Shown here piece by piece: positions 18,132 through 26,923 of a DNA stretch of 64,000 nucleotides. The stretch's first letter is position 1. The number at the start of each line of letters is the position of its first letter. Position numbers and translations under genes: made by a program. The stretch spans positions 1-64,000 of the forward strand of contig NZ_VFEV01000034.1 in the NCBI RefSeq assembly GCF_007858275.1, written 5' to 3'. Under the pieces are notes generated by a model. That model made no database searches. It had not been told where the DNA came from and saw only the letters and a program-made list of their open reading frames with translations. Source of the stretch: Pseudomonas proteolytica. GTDB taxonomy: Bacteria > Pseudomonadota > Gammaproteobacteria > Pseudomonadales > Pseudomonadaceae.

Positions 18132-18554
18132 TTAGGGCTTGATGTTTTTCAGCTGGTTGAGCAGCTCGAGCAGTTGCTGCAACTGCTCCTCGCCGAACTG
18201 CTCCTGGATCTTCTGGTAGTTGCTTTCCATGCCCGCGCTCATCTCGACGAAGCACTGTTGCCCCTGCTCGGTGAGGTTCACGAACACGCGGCGCTGGTCT
18301 TCGCTGGACTTGCGCCGGCGCACGATGCCATCGCGCTCCAGGCGCGCCAACACCCCGGTCATGCTCGGCTTGAGGATGCAGGCCAGGTGCGCCAGTTGAT
18401 GGCTTTCCAGTTCACCTTGCTGGCGCAGGATACGAATCACCCGCCACTGCTGTTCGGTCAGTTGGTGTTCGTTGAGCAACGGGCGGAAAAACGCCATGGC
18501 GGCTTCGCGGGCCTGCAGCAGCGTCAGCGTCAGGGAAGGTCTGGGAGTGGACAT
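18132..18554 (-). CDS. hpaR: HpaR-type MarR repressor of homoprotocatechuate genes (copy 1)
   Basis: This 140-residue MarR protein is of the HpaR/HpcR subfamily, with the typical start SLTLTLLQAREAAMAFFRP, recognition helix (ACILKPSMTGVLARLERDG) and wing (RRKSSEDQRRVFVNLT). HpaR represses the 3,4-dihydroxyphenylacetate operon and is relieved by 4-HPA or 3,4-HPA. It is divergent from the OprD-like porin, with an operator-like motif at 18690-18703 between them. A second, clearly related copy lies at 28682-29104. Confidence 0.88.
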   Translation of the reverse strand: MSTPRPSLTLTLLQAREAAMAFFRPLLNEHQLTEQQWRVIRILRQQGELESHQLAHLACILKPSMTGVLARLERDGIVRRRKSSEDQRRVFVNLTEQGQQCFVEMSAGMESNYQKIQEQFGEEQLQQLLELLNQLKNIKP

Positions 18555-18689
18555 GGTTCACGCGCAAAAGAGATCGAAGCGTCGAAGCTTAGGGTCGCCT
18601 CCCCAGGCATGCAAGCCGGCCGCCGCACAAACTCGTTAACCTCAACACGAATTATTTTTCAGGCGCATAAATTACCTACCCATAATAAA

Positions 18690-18703
18690 TATAACATGTT
18701 AAC
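18690..18703. promoter_or_regulatory. Candidate HpaR operator 1 (hpaR/porin promoter region)
   Basis: TATAACATGTTAAC, read on the minus strand as GTTAACATGTTATA, matches the motif GTTAA-N4-TTAAC in one full and one weak arm. Thirteen bases of it are identical to the site at 32141-32153. It lies between the divergent hpaR and porin genes. Confidence 0.55.
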
Positions 18704-18767
18704 AATATGCCACTCCCTTGAGTGATCCGAAGGGCGATACCTACAAAAACAACAAAAGGAATCTGTC

Positions 18768-20024
18768 ATGCATTTGCGCCTCCTTCCCCTGGCGGCCAGC
18801 GCCGGCCTGTGCGCTACGTTCAGCCCCTTGAGCGCCTACGCCGAGTTTATCCAGGACAGCAAGGCCAGCCTCGACCTGCGCAACTTCTATATGAACCGCG
18901 ACTTTCGCCAGACCAACGCCCCACAGAACAAGGCCGATGAATGGGCCCAGGGCTTTGTGCTGCGCCTGGAGTCGGGCTACACCGAAGGCTTGGTGGGCTT
19001 TGGCGTGGATGCCTTGGGCGAATTGGGCGTCAAGCTCGACTCCAGCCGCGACCGGCGTGGCACCGGCCTGCTGGCGTATGGCGCCAGCCAGCAGCCTGTC
19101 GACAGCTACAGCGAACTGGGCTTGACGGCCAAGGTGCGGGTAGCGAAAACCGTGCTCAAGGCCGGCACTCTGCAGCCGCAGTTGCCCGTGGCCGCCTACA
19201 ACGACACGCGGCTCCTGCCCTCGACCTACACCGGTGAACTGGTCACGTCCCAGGACATTGCCGGCCTGACCCTGAACCTCGGCCGCCTGGAAAAACAGAA
19301 CCTGCGCGACTCCTCCAGCAACGACCAAATGAGCTACGCCGGCGTCGACAGCAGCCACCTGGACCTGGCCGGTGGCACCTACGCCATCACCCCACAGTTG
19401 GCGACCACCTACTACTACGCGCAGATGCAGGATATCTACCGCCAGCACTTTATCGGCCTGGTGCACGACCTGCCGCTGGCCAACGGCATGAGCCTGCGCA
19501 GCGACCTGCGTTACTTCGACACCCGCGAGCAAGGCAGCCAAGCACTGCGTAGCGCCTCACGGGTGGACGGTGGGCGGATCGACAACCGTTTCTTCAACGG
19601 CATGCTGAGCCTGTCGACGGGGGCCCATAAATTCGGCCTGGGCTACCAGAACCTCTCAGGCGACGGCGATTTCGCCTACCCGGGCCTGGACCCCTACTCC
19701 GTCAACCTGGTGACCATCAACGTGTTCACCAAGGCCCAGACCGATGCCTGGCAAGCGCGCTACGACTACAACTTCGCCGCCCTCGGCCTGCCGGGCCTGA
19801 CCTTCATGACCCGCTATGTGGATGGCAGCCATGTGCGGACCGCCAGCGTGCGCAATGGCCGCGAATGGGAGCGCGATACCGACCTGACCTACACCGTGCA
19901 GAGCGGGCCGTTGAAAAACGTCAATGTCAGGCTGCGTAACGCGACCCTGCGTTCGAGCAACGGCCTGACCAGCGATATCGACGAAAGCCGCATCATCATC
20001 GGCTACAGCCTGGCGTTGTGGTGA
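18768..20024 (+). CDS. OprD-family outer-membrane porin of the hpa cluster
   Basis: This 418-residue protein has a signal peptide (residues 1-25, cleavage after AYA). An 18-strand-type OprD barrel follows, starting EFIQDSKASLDLRNFYMNRD, a typical OprD N-terminus, and ending in an aromatic residue. The ATG has AGGA upstream. OprD porins admit small anionic aromatic acids or amino acids. Its place between hpaR and hpaA suggests uptake of 4-hydroxyphenylacetate or 3,4-dihydroxyphenylacetate. It abuts the hpaA stop tail to tail. Confidence 0.9.
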   Translation: MHLRLLPLAASAGLCATFSPLSAYAEFIQDSKASLDLRNFYMNRDFRQTNAPQNKADEWAQGFVLRLESGYTEGLVGFGVDALGELGVKLDSSRDRRGTGLLAYGASQQPVDSYSELGLTAKVRVAKTVLKAGTLQPQLPVAAYNDTRLLPSTYTGELVTSQDIAGLTLNLGRLEKQNLRDSSSNDQMSYAGVDSSHLDLAGGTYAITPQLATTYYYAQMQDIYRQHFIGLVHDLPLANGMSLRSDLRYFDTREQGSQALRSASRVDGGRIDNRFFNGMLSLSTGAHKFGLGYQNLSGDGDFAYPGLDPYSVNLVTINVFTKAQTDAWQARYDYNFAALGLPGLTFMTRYVDGSHVRTASVRNGREWERDTDLTYTVQSGPLKNVNVRLRNATLRSSNGLTSDIDESRIIIGYSLALW

Positions 20025-20960
20025 TCAGCGCAGGCCCGCTTGGCGCAGGCGGTACTCCCCCGGCGTCATCTGTGCATAGCGCTGGAAAAACCGGCTGAAA
20101 TAGGCCGGGTCCTTGAAGCCCAGTTGATAGCAGATTTCATTCGCGGAACTGCCGGTAAACAGCAGCAGGCGCTTGGCTTCCTGCATCAGCCGTTCAAGCA
20201 CCAGGCGCTTGGACGGCAGGTCGGCTATGCGCCGGCACACGTCGTTGAGCCGCGCTTCGGTGACGCCGATGGCTTCGGCATAGGCCGACAGCGGCCAGTG
20301 CAGCAGATAGTGGTCTTCGATCAGCTCATTGAAGCGATGGAAGATGCGCAGGTCTTCATGGCGCGCCGGGCGTGCTTCCAGGGAATTGGCGCTGAGCCTG
20401 AGCAAGCTGATCATGATCAATCGGGTCAGGCTTTCCAGGGCCACTGCGCGACCGGCGCCAGCGCTGTTGATTTCGTTGCACAGCTCGTCAAACAGCCACT
20501 CCAGCCGCTTGATTTCGGGCTGGAACTGCGGCGCCAGGCGGGCCAGCGCGACGCAGGCCGGTGGCACGTGCGGGCCGGGGGCAAGGCTTGGGTCGGCATC
20601 GATCAGCGCCCGCACCAGTTGCTGGCGTACGGTCAATACGTGGCCGTCGGCATCGGCTTCGGTGACAAACGCATGGGCCACCGTCGGTGGCGTAAGGAAG
20701 AACATCGGCCCGGATTCCAGGTACTGCTGGTCGTCGAGGTAGACCCGCACCGCGCCGCTCTTGACGTAATGCACCTGGAAAAACCGGTCATGGCGATGCA
20801 CGGGCATATTGCGCCCGAAAAAACCCGCCAGGTTGCCGAGCCGGTCGTAATGCACGTCGGCATCGCTGTAGCGCTGGTCGTAGACCTGGCCGATGTTGAT
20901 GTTGGGGATCGGTTTCACAGGCATCTCTTTATTGTTTTTTGCACCCGATGATTTTGCCAT
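20025..20960 (-). CDS. hpaA: AraC-family activator of the 4-hydroxyphenylacetate pathway
   Basis: This protein of up to 311 residues has an N-terminal cupin sensor (about 30-120, MPVHRHDRFFQVHYV) and a C-terminal AraC helix-turn-helix pair (about 210-305, ANEICYQLGFKDPAYFSRFFQRY). The motif PIPNINIGQVYDQRYSDADV near the start is characteristic of HpaA. An internal ATG (PVKPIPN, residue 13) is a possible start. It is divergent from hpaG1; two tandem operator-like motifs lie between them. In E. coli, HpaA activates hpaBC, which is not in this window. Confidence 0.9.
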   Translation of the reverse strand: MAKSSGAKNNKEMPVKPIPNINIGQVYDQRYSDADVHYDRLGNLAGFFGRNMPVHRHDRFFQVHYVKSGAVRVYLDDQQYLESGPMFFLTPPTVAHAFVTEADADGHVLTVRQQLVRALIDADPSLAPGPHVPPACVALARLAPQFQPEIKRLEWLFDELCNEINSAGAGRAVALESLTRLIMISLLRLSANSLEARPARHEDLRIFHRFNELIEDHYLLHWPLSAYAEAIGVTEARLNDVCRRIADLPSKRLVLERLMQEAKRLLLFTGSSANEICYQLGFKDPAYFSRFFQRYAQMTPGEYRLRQAGLR

Positions 20961-20971
20961 GCTTGACGGTA

Positions 20972-21005
20972 GTTAACATATTAATTATAACGTTAACACA
21001 TTAAC
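20972..21005. promoter_or_regulatory. Tandem candidate HpaR operators 2 and 3 (hpaA/hpaG1 promoter region)
   Basis: GTTAACATATTAAT (20972-20985) and GTTAACACATTAAC (20992-21005) are two copies of GTTAA-N4-TTAAC. They start 20 bp apart, about two helical turns, so dimers could bind cooperatively on one face. They lie just upstream of the hpaG1 ribosome site. Confidence 0.65.
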
Positions 21006-21045
21006 GAACTGCCTCCAGAGCAGTCGCCATCGCCAGGAGAAATCC

Positions 21046-21711
21046 ATGAGCCGTACCCTGCATGATGTTGCCAGCGGCACCCTGTTCGGCGTCGCGCTGA
21101 ACTACCAGGGCTTGCTGAACCAGCGTCTCGCTGAATTCGAACAGCCGCCGTACCAGAAGCCGCCGGTCAAGCCGGTGCTGTTTATCAAGACGCCCAATAC
21201 GCGCAACGGTCATGACGGCGTAGTGCTTCATCCGGCTGGCCAGCGCCTGCAACCTGGCCCGGCGCTGGGCGTGGTGATCGGCAAAAATGCCAGCCGCGTC
21301 AGCGTGGAAAACGCCCTGGATTATGTGGCGGGCTACACCATCGTCAATGAATTCAGCCTGCCGGAAGACAGCTACTACCGCCCCGCCGTCAAAGCCAAGT
21401 GCCGCGACGGGTTCTGCGCCCTTGGCCCGGAACTGGTGGCCCGCGAGCAGATCGCCAACCCCCATCAGTTGAGCCTCAAGCTGTTCGTCAACGGCGAGCT
21501 GCGCCAGCAGAACACCACCGCCAACTTTGTGCGTGATATTCCCCGGTTGATCGCCGAGATCAGCGAATTCATGACCCTGCATGCAGGCGATGTGCTGATC
21601 ACCGGTACGCCTGAAGGTCGGGTGGATGTGCAACCCGGCGACATCGTCGAAGTCCAGATCAGTGGCCTGGGCCGCCTGGTCAACCACATCCAGGCCGAGG
21701 AACAGCCATGA
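21046..21711 (+). CDS. hpaG1: Homoprotocatechuate pathway isomerase/decarboxylase, N-terminal subunit
   Basis: This 221-residue protein has the fumarylacetoacetate-hydrolase fold (KPVLFIKTPNTR, AGYTIVNEFSLPEDSYYRP, ITGTPEGRVDVQPGD). In enteric bacteria it is the first half of the fused HpcE/HpaG (OPET decarboxylase / HHDD isomerase); here, as usual in Pseudomonas, it is a separate gene. It begins the hpaG1-G2-E-D-F operon after the tandem operators, with a good AGGAGA site. The stop overlaps hpaG2 (ATGA). Confidence 0.92.
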   Translation: MSRTLHDVASGTLFGVALNYQGLLNQRLAEFEQPPYQKPPVKPVLFIKTPNTRNGHDGVVLHPAGQRLQPGPALGVVIGKNASRVSVENALDYVAGYTIVNEFSLPEDSYYRPAVKAKCRDGFCALGPELVAREQIANPHQLSLKLFVNGELRQQNTTANFVRDIPRLIAEISEFMTLHAGDVLITGTPEGRVDVQPGDIVEVQISGLGRLVNHIQAEEQP

Positions 21712-22478
21712 AACACGCGCGCATCCGTTTTGAAGGCCAGGTCCATCAGGTCCACGTCGAAGATTTCAATGCTGTGCGCCTGGCTGACGGCCGGTTGCTG
21801 GCCGAAGACCAGGTCGAGTGGCTGCCACCGGCCACCGGCAATATGTTCGCCCTGGGCCTGAACTACGCCGACCATGCCGCCGAACTGGCCTTCGCCCCAC
21901 CGACCGAGCCGCTGGCGTTCGTCAAGTCGCCGGGTACCTACACCGGGCATAACCAGGTCACCTGGCGCCCCGACAACATCGTCTACATGCACTACGAGTG
22001 CGAGTTGGTGGCGGTGATCGGCAAGCCGGCGCGCAACGTCAAGCGCGAAGACGCCCTGGAGTACCTGGCCGGCTACACCGTGTGCAACGACTACGCGATC
22101 CGGGACTACCTGGAAAACTACTACCGCCCCAACCTGCGGGTGAAAAACCGCGACGCCACCACCCCGGTCGGCCCGTGGATCGTCGATGTGGCCGATGTGC
22201 CAGATCCGAGCAACCTGACCCTGCGCACCTGGATCAACGGTGAACTGCGCCAGGAAGGCAGCACCCGCGACATGATTTTCGATATCCCCTACCTGATCGA
22301 ATACCTGTCCAGCTTCATGACCCTGCAACCCGGCGACATGATCGCCACCGGCACCCCAGAAGGCCTGGCCGATGTGGTGCCCGGCGATGAAGTGGTGGTG
22401 GAAGTGCAAGGCGTCGGCCGCCTGGTCAACCGAATTGTCAGCGAGGCGGACTTTTTTGCCGCCGCCAAAGAGGCTTGA
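21708..22478 (+). CDS. hpaG2: Homoprotocatechuate pathway isomerase/decarboxylase, C-terminal subunit
   Basis: This 256-residue FAH-fold protein pairs with HpaG1. Metal-site and fold motifs are LGLNYADHAAELAF, MHYECELVAVIGKPA and MIATGTPEGLADVVPGD. The two subunits decarboxylate 5-oxopent-3-ene-1,2,5-tricarboxylate and isomerise the product. The start overlaps the hpaG1 stop by 4 nt, so synthesis is coupled. Confidence 0.93.
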   Translation: MKHARIRFEGQVHQVHVEDFNAVRLADGRLLAEDQVEWLPPATGNMFALGLNYADHAAELAFAPPTEPLAFVKSPGTYTGHNQVTWRPDNIVYMHYECELVAVIGKPARNVKREDALEYLAGYTVCNDYAIRDYLENYYRPNLRVKNRDATTPVGPWIVDVADVPDPSNLTLRTWINGELRQEGSTRDMIFDIPYLIEYLSSFMTLQPGDMIATGTPEGLADVVPGDEVVVEVQGVGRLVNRIVSEADFFAAAKEA

Positions 22479-22483
22479 GCACC

Positions 22484-23944
22484 ATGATCAAACATTGGAT
22501 CAACGGCCGTGAGGTCGAAAGCAAAGACACCTTCATCAACTACAACCCGGCCACCGGCGAGGCGATTGGTGAAGTGGCCAGCGGCGGCGCCGAAGAAGTC
22601 GCCCAGGCCGTGGCCGCCGCCAAGGAAGCCTTCCCCAAGTGGGCCAATACCCCCGCCAAGGAGCGTGCGCGCCTGATGCGCAAGCTTGGTGAATTGATCG
22701 AACAGAACGTGCCCCACCTGGCCGAACTGGAAACCCTGGACACCGGCCTGCCGATCCACCAGACCAAGAACGTGCTGATCCCACGGGCTTCGCACAACTT
22801 TGATTTCTTCGCCGAAGTCTGCACACGCATGGACGGCCACAGCTACCCGGTGGACGACCAGATGCTCAACTACACCCTCTACCAACCGGTGGGTGTGTGC
22901 GCGCTGGTGTCGCCGTGGAACGTGCCGTTCATGACCGCCACCTGGAAGACTGCACCGTGCCTGGCCCTGGGCAACACGGCGGTGCTGAAGATGTCCGAAC
23001 TGTCGCCGCTGACGGCCAACGAACTGGGACGCCTGGCCCTCGAAGCGGGAATCCCCAAGGGCGTGCTCAACGTGATCCAGGGCTACGGCGCCACTGCCGG
23101 CGATGCCCTGGTGCGCCACCCGGATGTGCGGGCGATTTCCTTTACCGGCGGCACCGCCACCGGCAAGAAGATCATGCAGACCGCCGGCCTGAAAAAATAC
23201 TCCATGGAGTTGGGCGGCAAGTCGCCGGTGCTGATTTTTGAAGACGCCGACCTCGAACGCGCCCTGGATGCGGCACTGTTCACCATCTTCTCGCTCAATG
23301 GCGAGCGTTGCACCGCCGGCAGCCGGGTGTTTATCCAGGAAAGCGTGTACCCGCAGTTCGTCGCCGAGTTCGCTGCCCGCGCCAAGCGCCTGATTGTCGG
23401 TGACCCGCAAGACCCGAACACCCAGGTGGGCTCGATGATCACGCAAGCCCACTATGACAAAGTCACCGGCTACATCAAGATTGGCATCGAAGAAGGCGCA
23501 AACCTGGTGGCAGGCGGCCTGGAACGGCCGGCCAACCTGCCGGCACACCTGGCACGCGGGCAGTTTATCCAGCCCACCGTATTCGCCGATGTAAGCAACA
23601 ACATGCGCATCGCCCAGGAAGAAATCTTCGGCCCGGTGGTGTGCCTGATTCCCTTCAAGGACGAAGCCCAGGCCCTGCAACTGGCCAACGACACCGAATA
23701 TGGCCTGGCGTCGTATATCTGGACCCAGGACATCGGCAAGGCCCATCGCCTGGCCCGTGGCATCGAGGCCGGCATGGTGTTTATCAACAGCCAGAACGTG
23801 CGCGACCTGCGTCAACCGTTCGGCGGGGTCAAGGGCTCGGGTACCGGCCGTGAAGGCGGCCAGTACAGCTTCGAAGTTTTCGCAGAGATCAAGAACGTGT
23901 GCATCTCCATGGGTAGCCATCACATCCCGCGCTGGGGCGTGTAA
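22484..23944 (+). CDS. hpaE: 5-carboxymethyl-2-hydroxymuconate semialdehyde dehydrogenase
   Basis: This 486-residue aldehyde dehydrogenase has the catalytic glutamate in MELGGKSP and catalytic cysteine in NGERCTAGSRVF. The NAD-binding loop is FTGGTATGKKIMQ. It closely fits HpaE in length and in its C-terminus (CISMGSHHIPRWGV). The ATG at 22484 is preferred over a TTG 9 nt earlier that overlaps the hpaG2 stop. It oxidises the ring-cleavage semialdehyde made by HpaD. Confidence 0.94.
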   Translation: MIKHWINGREVESKDTFINYNPATGEAIGEVASGGAEEVAQAVAAAKEAFPKWANTPAKERARLMRKLGELIEQNVPHLAELETLDTGLPIHQTKNVLIPRASHNFDFFAEVCTRMDGHSYPVDDQMLNYTLYQPVGVCALVSPWNVPFMTATWKTAPCLALGNTAVLKMSELSPLTANELGRLALEAGIPKGVLNVIQGYGATAGDALVRHPDVRAISFTGGTATGKKIMQTAGLKKYSMELGGKSPVLIFEDADLERALDAALFTIFSLNGERCTAGSRVFIQESVYPQFVAEFAARAKRLIVGDPQDPNTQVGSMITQAHYDKVTGYIKIGIEEGANLVAGGLERPANLPAHLARGQFIQPTVFADVSNNMRIAQEEIFGPVVCLIPFKDEAQALQLANDTEYGLASYIWTQDIGKAHRLARGIEAGMVFINSQNVRDLRQPFGGVKGSGTGREGGQYSFEVFAEIKNVCISMGSHHIPRWGV

Positions 23945-23945
23945 C

Positions 23946-24045
23946 TGTAGGAGCGGGCTGGCCCGCGAGGGTCGTTAACGATAACGCTGGCTGTCAGGGT
24001 TAACGCGGTGACCTTGCGTTTTTCGCGAGCGAGCTCGCTCCTACA
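23946..24045. repeat. REPIN between hpaE and hpaD
   Basis: TGTAGGAGCGGGCTGGCCCGCGAGG at the left is answered by CGCGAGCGAGCTCGCTCCTACA at the right. The spacer contains the recurring GTTAACGATAACGC seen in other REPINs here. It splits an otherwise continuous operon. Confidence 0.85.
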
Positions 24046-24091
24046 GGGTCCGCAGAGCACCAACAAGAATAATGAAATCAGGAGAACGATC

Positions 24092-24949
24092 ATGGGTGAA
24101 GTAGTCCTGGCAGCGAAAATCTGCCACGTGCCTTCCATGTACCTGTCGGAACTGCCGGGCAAGCATCACGGCTGCCGCGAGGCGGCGATTGCCGGGCACA
24201 AGGAAATCGGGCGCCGCGCCCGTGAACTGGGGGCCGACACCGCCGTGGTTTTCGATGTGCACTGGCTGGTCAACAGCGGCTATCACATCAACGGTGGTGA
24301 GCGTTTCCAGGGCACTTACACCAGCAATGAGCTGCCGCACTTCATCAAGAACATGGAGTACGCCTACCCCGGCTGCCCGGAGTTGGGCGAGCTGATCGCC
24401 GCCGAAGCCAACCTGGCCGGGGTGCGCAGCATGAACCACAACATCCCGAGCCTGGAACTGGAATACGGCACCCTGGTGCCCATGCGCTACATGCACATGG
24501 GTGTGCCCGAAGAACAGAAATTCAATGTGGTCTCCATCGCCGCCTGGTGCGCCTGGCATCGCCTGCAAGACAGCTTCGCCTTTGGGGCTGCCGTGCGTCG
24601 GGCCATCGAGAAGAGTGATCGCAAGGTGCTGGTGCTGGCCTCGGGCTCTTTGTCGCACCGTTTCTCCGACGACCGCGAGGCCGAAGCCAACATCCACAAC
24701 TGGACCCGCGAGTTCGACAAGCAAGTGGACATGCACGTGGTGCAGATGTGGCGCGAAGGCCGCTTCAAGGAATTCTGCGCGATGCTTCCGGACTACGCCG
24801 AACACTGCTTTGGCGAAGGCAAGATGCACGACACCGCGATGCTCCTGGGTTTGCTCGGCGGGCCTGAGTACAACCGCCCTGCAGAGATCATCACCGAGCC
24901 GTTCGGCAGCTCCGGCACCGGCCAGATCAACGCCATTTTCCCGCTCTGA
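24092..24949 (+). CDS. hpaD: 3,4-dihydroxyphenylacetate 2,3-dioxygenase (LigB-type)
   Basis: This 285-residue class-III extradiol dioxygenase matches E. coli HpaD (283). It opens GEVVLAAKICHVPSMYLSEL and contains PGKHHGCREAA, VFDVHWLVNSGYH and SGSLSHRFSDD, which carry the iron-binding histidines. It performs meta-cleavage of homoprotocatechuate. The start at 24092 has AGGAG at ideal spacing; the upstream in-frame extension runs into the REPIN. Confidence 0.94.
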   Translation: MGEVVLAAKICHVPSMYLSELPGKHHGCREAAIAGHKEIGRRARELGADTAVVFDVHWLVNSGYHINGGERFQGTYTSNELPHFIKNMEYAYPGCPELGELIAAEANLAGVRSMNHNIPSLELEYGTLVPMRYMHMGVPEEQKFNVVSIAAWCAWHRLQDSFAFGAAVRRAIEKSDRKVLVLASGSLSHRFSDDREAEANIHNWTREFDKQVDMHVVQMWREGRFKEFCAMLPDYAEHCFGEGKMHDTAMLLGLLGGPEYNRPAEIITEPFGSSGTGQINAIFPL

Positions 24950-24954
24950 ATACA

Positions 24955-24991
24955 TGTGGGAGCTGTCTCGCCCGGCGAGACCGCTCCCACA
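24955..24991. repeat. Short REP-like hairpin between hpaD and hpaF
   Basis: TGTGGGAGCTGTCTCGCC faces GGCGAGACCGCTCCCACA directly, with almost no loop. It is a single compact hairpin rather than a spaced pair. Confidence 0.75.
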
Positions 24992-25019
24992 TTGAATCGC
25001 GCACAGAAGGAGGCTTTGC

Positions 25020-25412
25020 ATGCCGCATTTCATCGCCGAATACACCGACAACCTCGAATCCCAGGCCGACCTGCCGGGGCTGTTTGCAAAGGTCCACCAG
25101 GTGCTGGGAGACAGTGGCGTGTTCCCCCTGGGCGGCATCCGTAGCCGCGCCGTACGCCTGGACACCTGGCGCATGGCCGACGGCAAGCACGACTACGCCT
25201 TCGTCCACATGACCCTCAAGGTCGGCCACGGACGTGACCTGGCCACCCGCCAGACCGTGGCCGAGGCGCTGTTCGCGGTGATCACCGAACACTTCGCCGC
25301 CCTGCAGGCTCAGCGGCTGCTGGCCCTGTCGTTCGAGATGATCGAGCTGCACCCGCAATTGAACTTCAAACAAAACAACATCCACGCGTTTTTAAGCAAC
25401 CAGGCGGGCTGA
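25020..25412 (+). CDS. hpaF: 5-carboxymethyl-2-hydroxymuconate delta-isomerase
   Basis: This 130-residue protein is of the 4-oxalocrotonate-tautomerase-like CHMI family. It begins MPHFIAEYTDN; after Met removal the N-terminal proline is the catalytic base. GGIRSRAVRLDTWR and DYAFVHMTLKVGHGR are typical of HpcD/HpaF. The ribosome site is GGAGG. It acts after HpaE. Confidence 0.92.
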   Translation: MPHFIAEYTDNLESQADLPGLFAKVHQVLGDSGVFPLGGIRSRAVRLDTWRMADGKHDYAFVHMTLKVGHGRDLATRQTVAEALFAVITEHFAALQAQRLLALSFEMIELHPQLNFKQNNIHAFLSNQAG

Positions 25413-25437
25413 CATCCATCGACTGAACGAGATCACC

Positions 25438-25537
25438 TGTAGGAGCGAGCTTGCTCGCGAAGATCGTCAACGATAACGCGTGCCTGCTGGATAACCGCAA
25501 TGGCCTTGAGGCCTTGGCAAGCAAGCTCGCGCCTACA
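25438..25537. repeat. REPIN between hpaF and hpaX
   Basis: TGTAGGAGCGAGCTTGCTCGCGAAG and GCAAGCAAGCTCGCGCCTACA are inverted, with GTCAACGATAACGCGTG next to the left arm. Confidence 0.85.
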
Positions 25538-25606
25538 GTGGGTTCCATTCGCTTGACGGGGCAGTCTCGCCTCCACAACGGCCTCTCAGACAAAAAGTAC
25601 AACATC

Positions 25607-26911
25607 ATGAGCACAGCCAATACCGCCCACAGCGTCACCCTTGCCGAGCATGATCGCACCCACAGCACCGTCACCTGGCGACTGATGCCGTTGTTGCTGA
25701 TCTGTTACCTGTTTGCCCACCTGGACCGGATCAACATCGGGTTCGCCAAGATGCAGATGAGCAGCGACCTGCACTTCAGCGACACGGTGTATGGCTTCGG
25801 TGCCGGCTTGTTCTTTATCGCCTACGCCCTGTTCGGCGTGCCCAGCAACATCGCCCTGGACCGCGTCGGGCCTCGGCGCTGGATCGCCTGCCTGATGGTG
25901 GTGTGGGGCATCCTGTCCACCAGCATGCTGTGGATCGAAAGCTCCACCGGCTTCTACGTCCTGCGTTTTTTGCTGGGGGTGGCCGAAGCGGGTTTCTTCC
26001 CGGGGATCCTGGTGTTTCTCAACCGCTGGTACCCGGCGCGCCGCCGGGCGCAGATCACCGCCCTGTTCGCCATTGCCGTGCCCATGGCCGGGGTGATTGG
26101 CGGACCGCTCTCGGGGGCGATCCTGGAAAACTTCCACGACTTTGGCGGGATGCGCGGCTGGCAGTGGATGTTCCTGATCGAAGGCGCGCCCGTGGTGCTG
26201 CTGGGCCTGGTGGTGCTCAAGTACCTGCCGGACAGTTTTGAAACGGTGAAATGGCTGGAGCCCGCGCAAAAGCAACAATTGCGCGAACAACTGAGCACCG
26301 AAGAAAAGCGCAAGTCCATCACCTCCTTCGGCGGCATCCTGCGCGACCCGCAAGTTTGGCTGCTGGTGGCGATCTATTTTGCGGTGATGCTGGCGGTCAA
26401 CACCCTGGCGTTCTGGATGCCCACCCTGATCCACGGCGCCGGCATCGGCCGCGACAGCCAGGTCGGCCTGCTGAGCGCCGTGCCGTACCTGGCCGGCTGC
26501 TTCTTCATGATCGGCTGCGGACGCTCCTCGGACCGCAACCGCGAACGCCGCTGGCACTTGTGTGTGCCGCTGCTGATGGCCGCCGTCGGGATTGCCGTGG
26601 CCGGCCTGGCACCGGGCAATTCGCTGGTGGTGATGGGTGGCCTGATCGTCGCCGGTATGGGCGCCAGCGCCGCGCTGCCGATGTTCTGGCAACTGCCACC
26701 GGCCTTCCTGTCCAACTGCACCCAGGCCGCCGGCATCGCCATGATCAGCTCGTTTGGCAGCATCGCCTCGTTCCTCGCGCCGTACCTGATCGGCTGGATG
26801 CGCGACACCACCCAAAGCGCCAGCCTCGCCCTGTACGTGCTGGCACTGTTTATCGCCCTTGGCGGCCTGCTGGTGTTGCGCACCAACGCCGCCATCGTCA
26901 ACCCTCAGTAA
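25607..26911 (+). CDS. hpaX: 4-hydroxyphenylacetate permease (MFS)
   Basis: This 434-residue major-facilitator protein has about twelve membrane helices. It belongs to the anion:cation symporter family that includes HpaX (CYLFAHLDRINIGFAKMQM, LGVAEAGFFPG, AGFFPGILVFLNRWYPARRRA region). The ATG at 25607 is preferred; earlier in-frame codons lie in REP DNA. It follows hpaF and precedes hpaHI, as in the P. putida U hpa cluster. It should import 4-HPA or 3,4-HPA. Confidence 0.88.
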   Translation: MSTANTAHSVTLAEHDRTHSTVTWRLMPLLLICYLFAHLDRINIGFAKMQMSSDLHFSDTVYGFGAGLFFIAYALFGVPSNIALDRVGPRRWIACLMVVWGILSTSMLWIESSTGFYVLRFLLGVAEAGFFPGILVFLNRWYPARRRAQITALFAIAVPMAGVIGGPLSGAILENFHDFGGMRGWQWMFLIEGAPVVLLGLVVLKYLPDSFETVKWLEPAQKQQLREQLSTEEKRKSITSFGGILRDPQVWLLVAIYFAVMLAVNTLAFWMPTLIHGAGIGRDSQVGLLSAVPYLAGCFFMIGCGRSSDRNRERRWHLCVPLLMAAVGIAVAGLAPGNSLVVMGGLIVAGMGASAALPMFWQLPPAFLSNCTQAAGIAMISSFGSIASFLAPYLIGWMRDTTQSASLALYVLALFIALGGLLVLRTNAAIVNPQ

Positions 26912-26923
26912 GAGACCCTCGTC

